Positions 5,575-6,404 of a stretch of DNA of 6,404 bases are shown in pieces. The notes beneath the pieces are model-generated. The model was not told the origin of the DNA and did no database searches. It saw only the letters and a program-made list of their open reading frames with translations. The DNA is taken from assembly GCA_012514775.1 (NCBI GenBank), contig JAAYZQ010000179.1:1-6404 (forward strand). The letters are read 5' to 3'. The position numbers were made by a program, and so were the translations under genes. The first letter of the stretch is position 1. Each line of letters starts with the position of its first letter. The DNA comes from Anaerolineaceae bacterium. GTDB taxonomy: Bacteria; Chloroflexota; Anaerolineae; JAAYZQ01.

Positions 5575-5609
5575 GGCCGGACCGGTCTCCCCATAGGACC
5601 GGTCCGGCC
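5575..5609 (+). terminator. Large hairpin after the secreted protein gene (terminator without U-tract)
   Basis: GGCCGGACCGGTC (5575-5587) and GACCGGTCCGGCC (5597-5609) are perfect 13-bp arms around a 9-nt loop, 11 bp after the stop codon. The following bases, CCGGTCCATAGCC, contain no U-run, so it departs from the classic rho-independent form. It may still stop RNA polymerase, or protect the 3' end of the transcript. Confidence 0.55.
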
Positions 5610-5650
5610 CCGGTCCATAGCCGTTAAAGGCGAATCCTTTGCAAGCCAAC

Positions 5651-5691
5651 GCGGGTCCGTGCCGGCCATCGAGTCGCCGGCGCGGACCCGC
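5651..5691. repeat. Second large hairpin in the same intergenic region
   Basis: GCGGGTCCGTGCCGGC (5651-5666) and GCCGGCGCGGACCCGC (5676-5691) form a 16-bp stem with one G-U pair and a 9-nt loop. Neither flank has a U-run. It lies 41 bp downstream of the first hairpin and 28 bp upstream of the -35 box of the next gene. It may back up termination of the secreted-protein transcript and insulate the downstream promoter. The rest of 5564-5754 holds only the promoter. Confidence 0.5.
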
Positions 5692-5719
5692 CGCTGCAGG
5701 CCCATGTCGCTTTCAGACT

Positions 5720-5748
5720 TTGTCCGGTCAGGCCAGGGATGCTATAAT
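5720..5748 (+). promoter_or_regulatory. Extended -10 promoter giving a leaderless mRNA
   Basis: TTGTCC (5720-5725, 4 of 6 matches to TTGACA), a 17-bp spacer ending in TGC, and a perfect TATAAT (5743-5748). The ATG of the hydrolase gene begins at 5755, only 6 nt after the -10 box, which is where transcription itself is expected to start. The AUG would therefore be at or within a base or two of the mRNA 5' end, and there is no Shine-Dalgarno sequence. Confidence 0.7.
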
Positions 5749-5754
5749 CGCCGC

Positions 5755-6404
5755 ATGTCTGTCACCGCGAGAGCGTCCAGGATCGACGCCCATACCTGGC
5801 TCATCGACGCCGGCCTGTACGGGTTGGCCGGCGCGGCGGCCGTCTACCTGGTCCGGGGGAGCGAAAGGAGCTGCCTGGTGGACGCCGGCCCCCGCGTCGA
5901 CGCCGCAGCGTATCCCGGGCCCATCGTCCGGGCACTGGAACGGCTGCACCTCTTTCCCCCCGACCTGGTGATCCTGACCCACGCCCACCACGACCACGCC
6001 CACGGGATGCCGGCCCTGCGCCGCGCCGCGGCACGGCAGGGACGGCGGATGGAGGTACTGGCTTCCTGGCAGGCGCTCCCCCTCCTGGAAGACGCCGGCT
6101 ACAATCAGCCACCGGGAAGCGGGGAGTTCGAGGGCATTTCGGGGGTGACGCCTGTCCGAGAAGGGGACCGCCTCGACCTGGGCGGCATCGTCCTGCGGGT
6201 CTGCGAGGTGCCGGGACACTGCACCGAGCACATTGCCATCCTGGACGAGACGAACGGGAACCTGTTTGTCGGCGATGCCCTTGGCCTGAGGCTGGGCCCG
6301 GGCTGTACCCTGCCGCCCTTTATGCCGCCATCGTGGGACCCGGACAGCTTTTGCCAGTCGGTGGAGCGGCTGAAAGGGCTCGGCGCCCACAGGCTATGCC
6401 TGAC
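5755..6404 (+). CDS. Metallo-beta-lactamase-fold hydrolase, N-terminal 216 residues (cut by window edge)
   Basis: The frame is open from the ATG at 5755 to the right edge, so the C-terminus is missing. Residues 73-84 read ILTHAHHDHAHG, the HxHxDH metal motif (H76, H78, D80, H81). H155 in VPGHCTEH and D174 in FVGDAL are the next two metal ligands expected in the fold; the last histidine would lie just beyond the window, after GAHRLCL. SCLVDAGP (39-46) is the usual strand that opens the fold. With these residues the protein should bind two metal ions (zinc or iron) and cleave an ester, thioester or phosphodiester. The spacing resembles glyoxalase II-like or general MBL-fold hydrolases; the substrate cannot be assigned. 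There is no signal peptide, so it is cytoplasmic. The start is supported by the promoter, whose -10 box ends 6 nt upstream, making the mRNA leaderless. It follows the secreted protein gene in the same direction but is separated from it by two hairpins. Confidence 0.88.
   Translation, partial: MSVTARASRIDAHTWLIDAGLYGLAGAAAVYLVRGSERSCLVDAGPRVDAAAYPGPIVRALERLHLFPPDLVILTHAHHDHAHGMPALRRAAARQGRRMEVLASWQALPLLEDAGYNQPPGSGEFEGISGVTPVREGDRLDLGGIVLRVCEVPGHCTEHIAILDETNGNLFVGDALGLRLGPGCTLPPFMPPSWDPDSFCQSVERLKGLGAHRLCL

Noticed and set aside
1..6404. Mobile elements, CRISPR arrays, tRNA or rRNA genes
   Set aside because: I saw no transposase or integrase motif, no regularly spaced direct repeats at DNA level, and no tRNA-like cloverleaf or rRNA segment. 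The only long repeats are the diverged protein modules.

Overview
The window looks like a stretch of ordinary chromosome from a high-G+C bacterium, most likely a member of the Chloroflexota (Anaerolineae/Caldilineae-like). Three things point there. The large secreted protein combines a DUF11 domain with Ig-like repeats and ends in YLPLVMR, a tail type I associate with exported Chloroflexota proteins. The small SWIM zinc-finger protein resembles ones I recall from that phylum. The genes sit singly, each behind its own sigma70-type promoter. This is an assignment by style, not by a marker gene. I see no mobile element, CRISPR array, tRNA or rRNA.

Layout: (1) 1-210, minus strand: the first 70 codons of a class I SAM-dependent methyltransferase that runs off the left edge. 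(2) 211-361: a divergent promoter region with back-to-back extended -10 promoters and a 13-bp palindrome between their -35 boxes. (3) 362-1627, plus: mtaB, the radical-SAM methylthiotransferase that makes ms2t6A37 in tRNA. (4) 1626-1667: a strong hairpin between convergent genes, with its U-rich side serving the minus strand. (5) 1684-1959, minus: a 91-residue SWIM zinc-finger protein. (6) 1960-2425: a 466-bp non-coding region with two divergent promoters, a palindrome over each -35 box, and long leaders on both sides that contain terminator-like hairpins. (7) 2426-5563, plus: a 1045-residue secreted protein made of a signal peptide, a CBM9/DOMON-like beta domain, a DUF11 domain, three tandem modules of about 215 residues with regularly placed cysteines, and the YLPLVMR tail. 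(8) 5564-5754: two large hairpins without U-tracts, then a promoter whose -10 box lies 6 nt before the next start codon. (9) 5755-6404, plus: the first 216 codons of a metallo-beta-lactamase-fold hydrolase that runs off the right edge, apparently leaderless.

The genes do not form one operon or one obvious pathway. The most interesting part is the 2123-2425 regulatory block between the SWIM gene and the secreted repeat protein. Promoters, operator-like palindromes and structured leaders are packed together there, which suggests that the two genes are co-regulated and that each may also be controlled after initiation. All five promoters I can read share a TGN extension before the -10 box, a consistent local signature.
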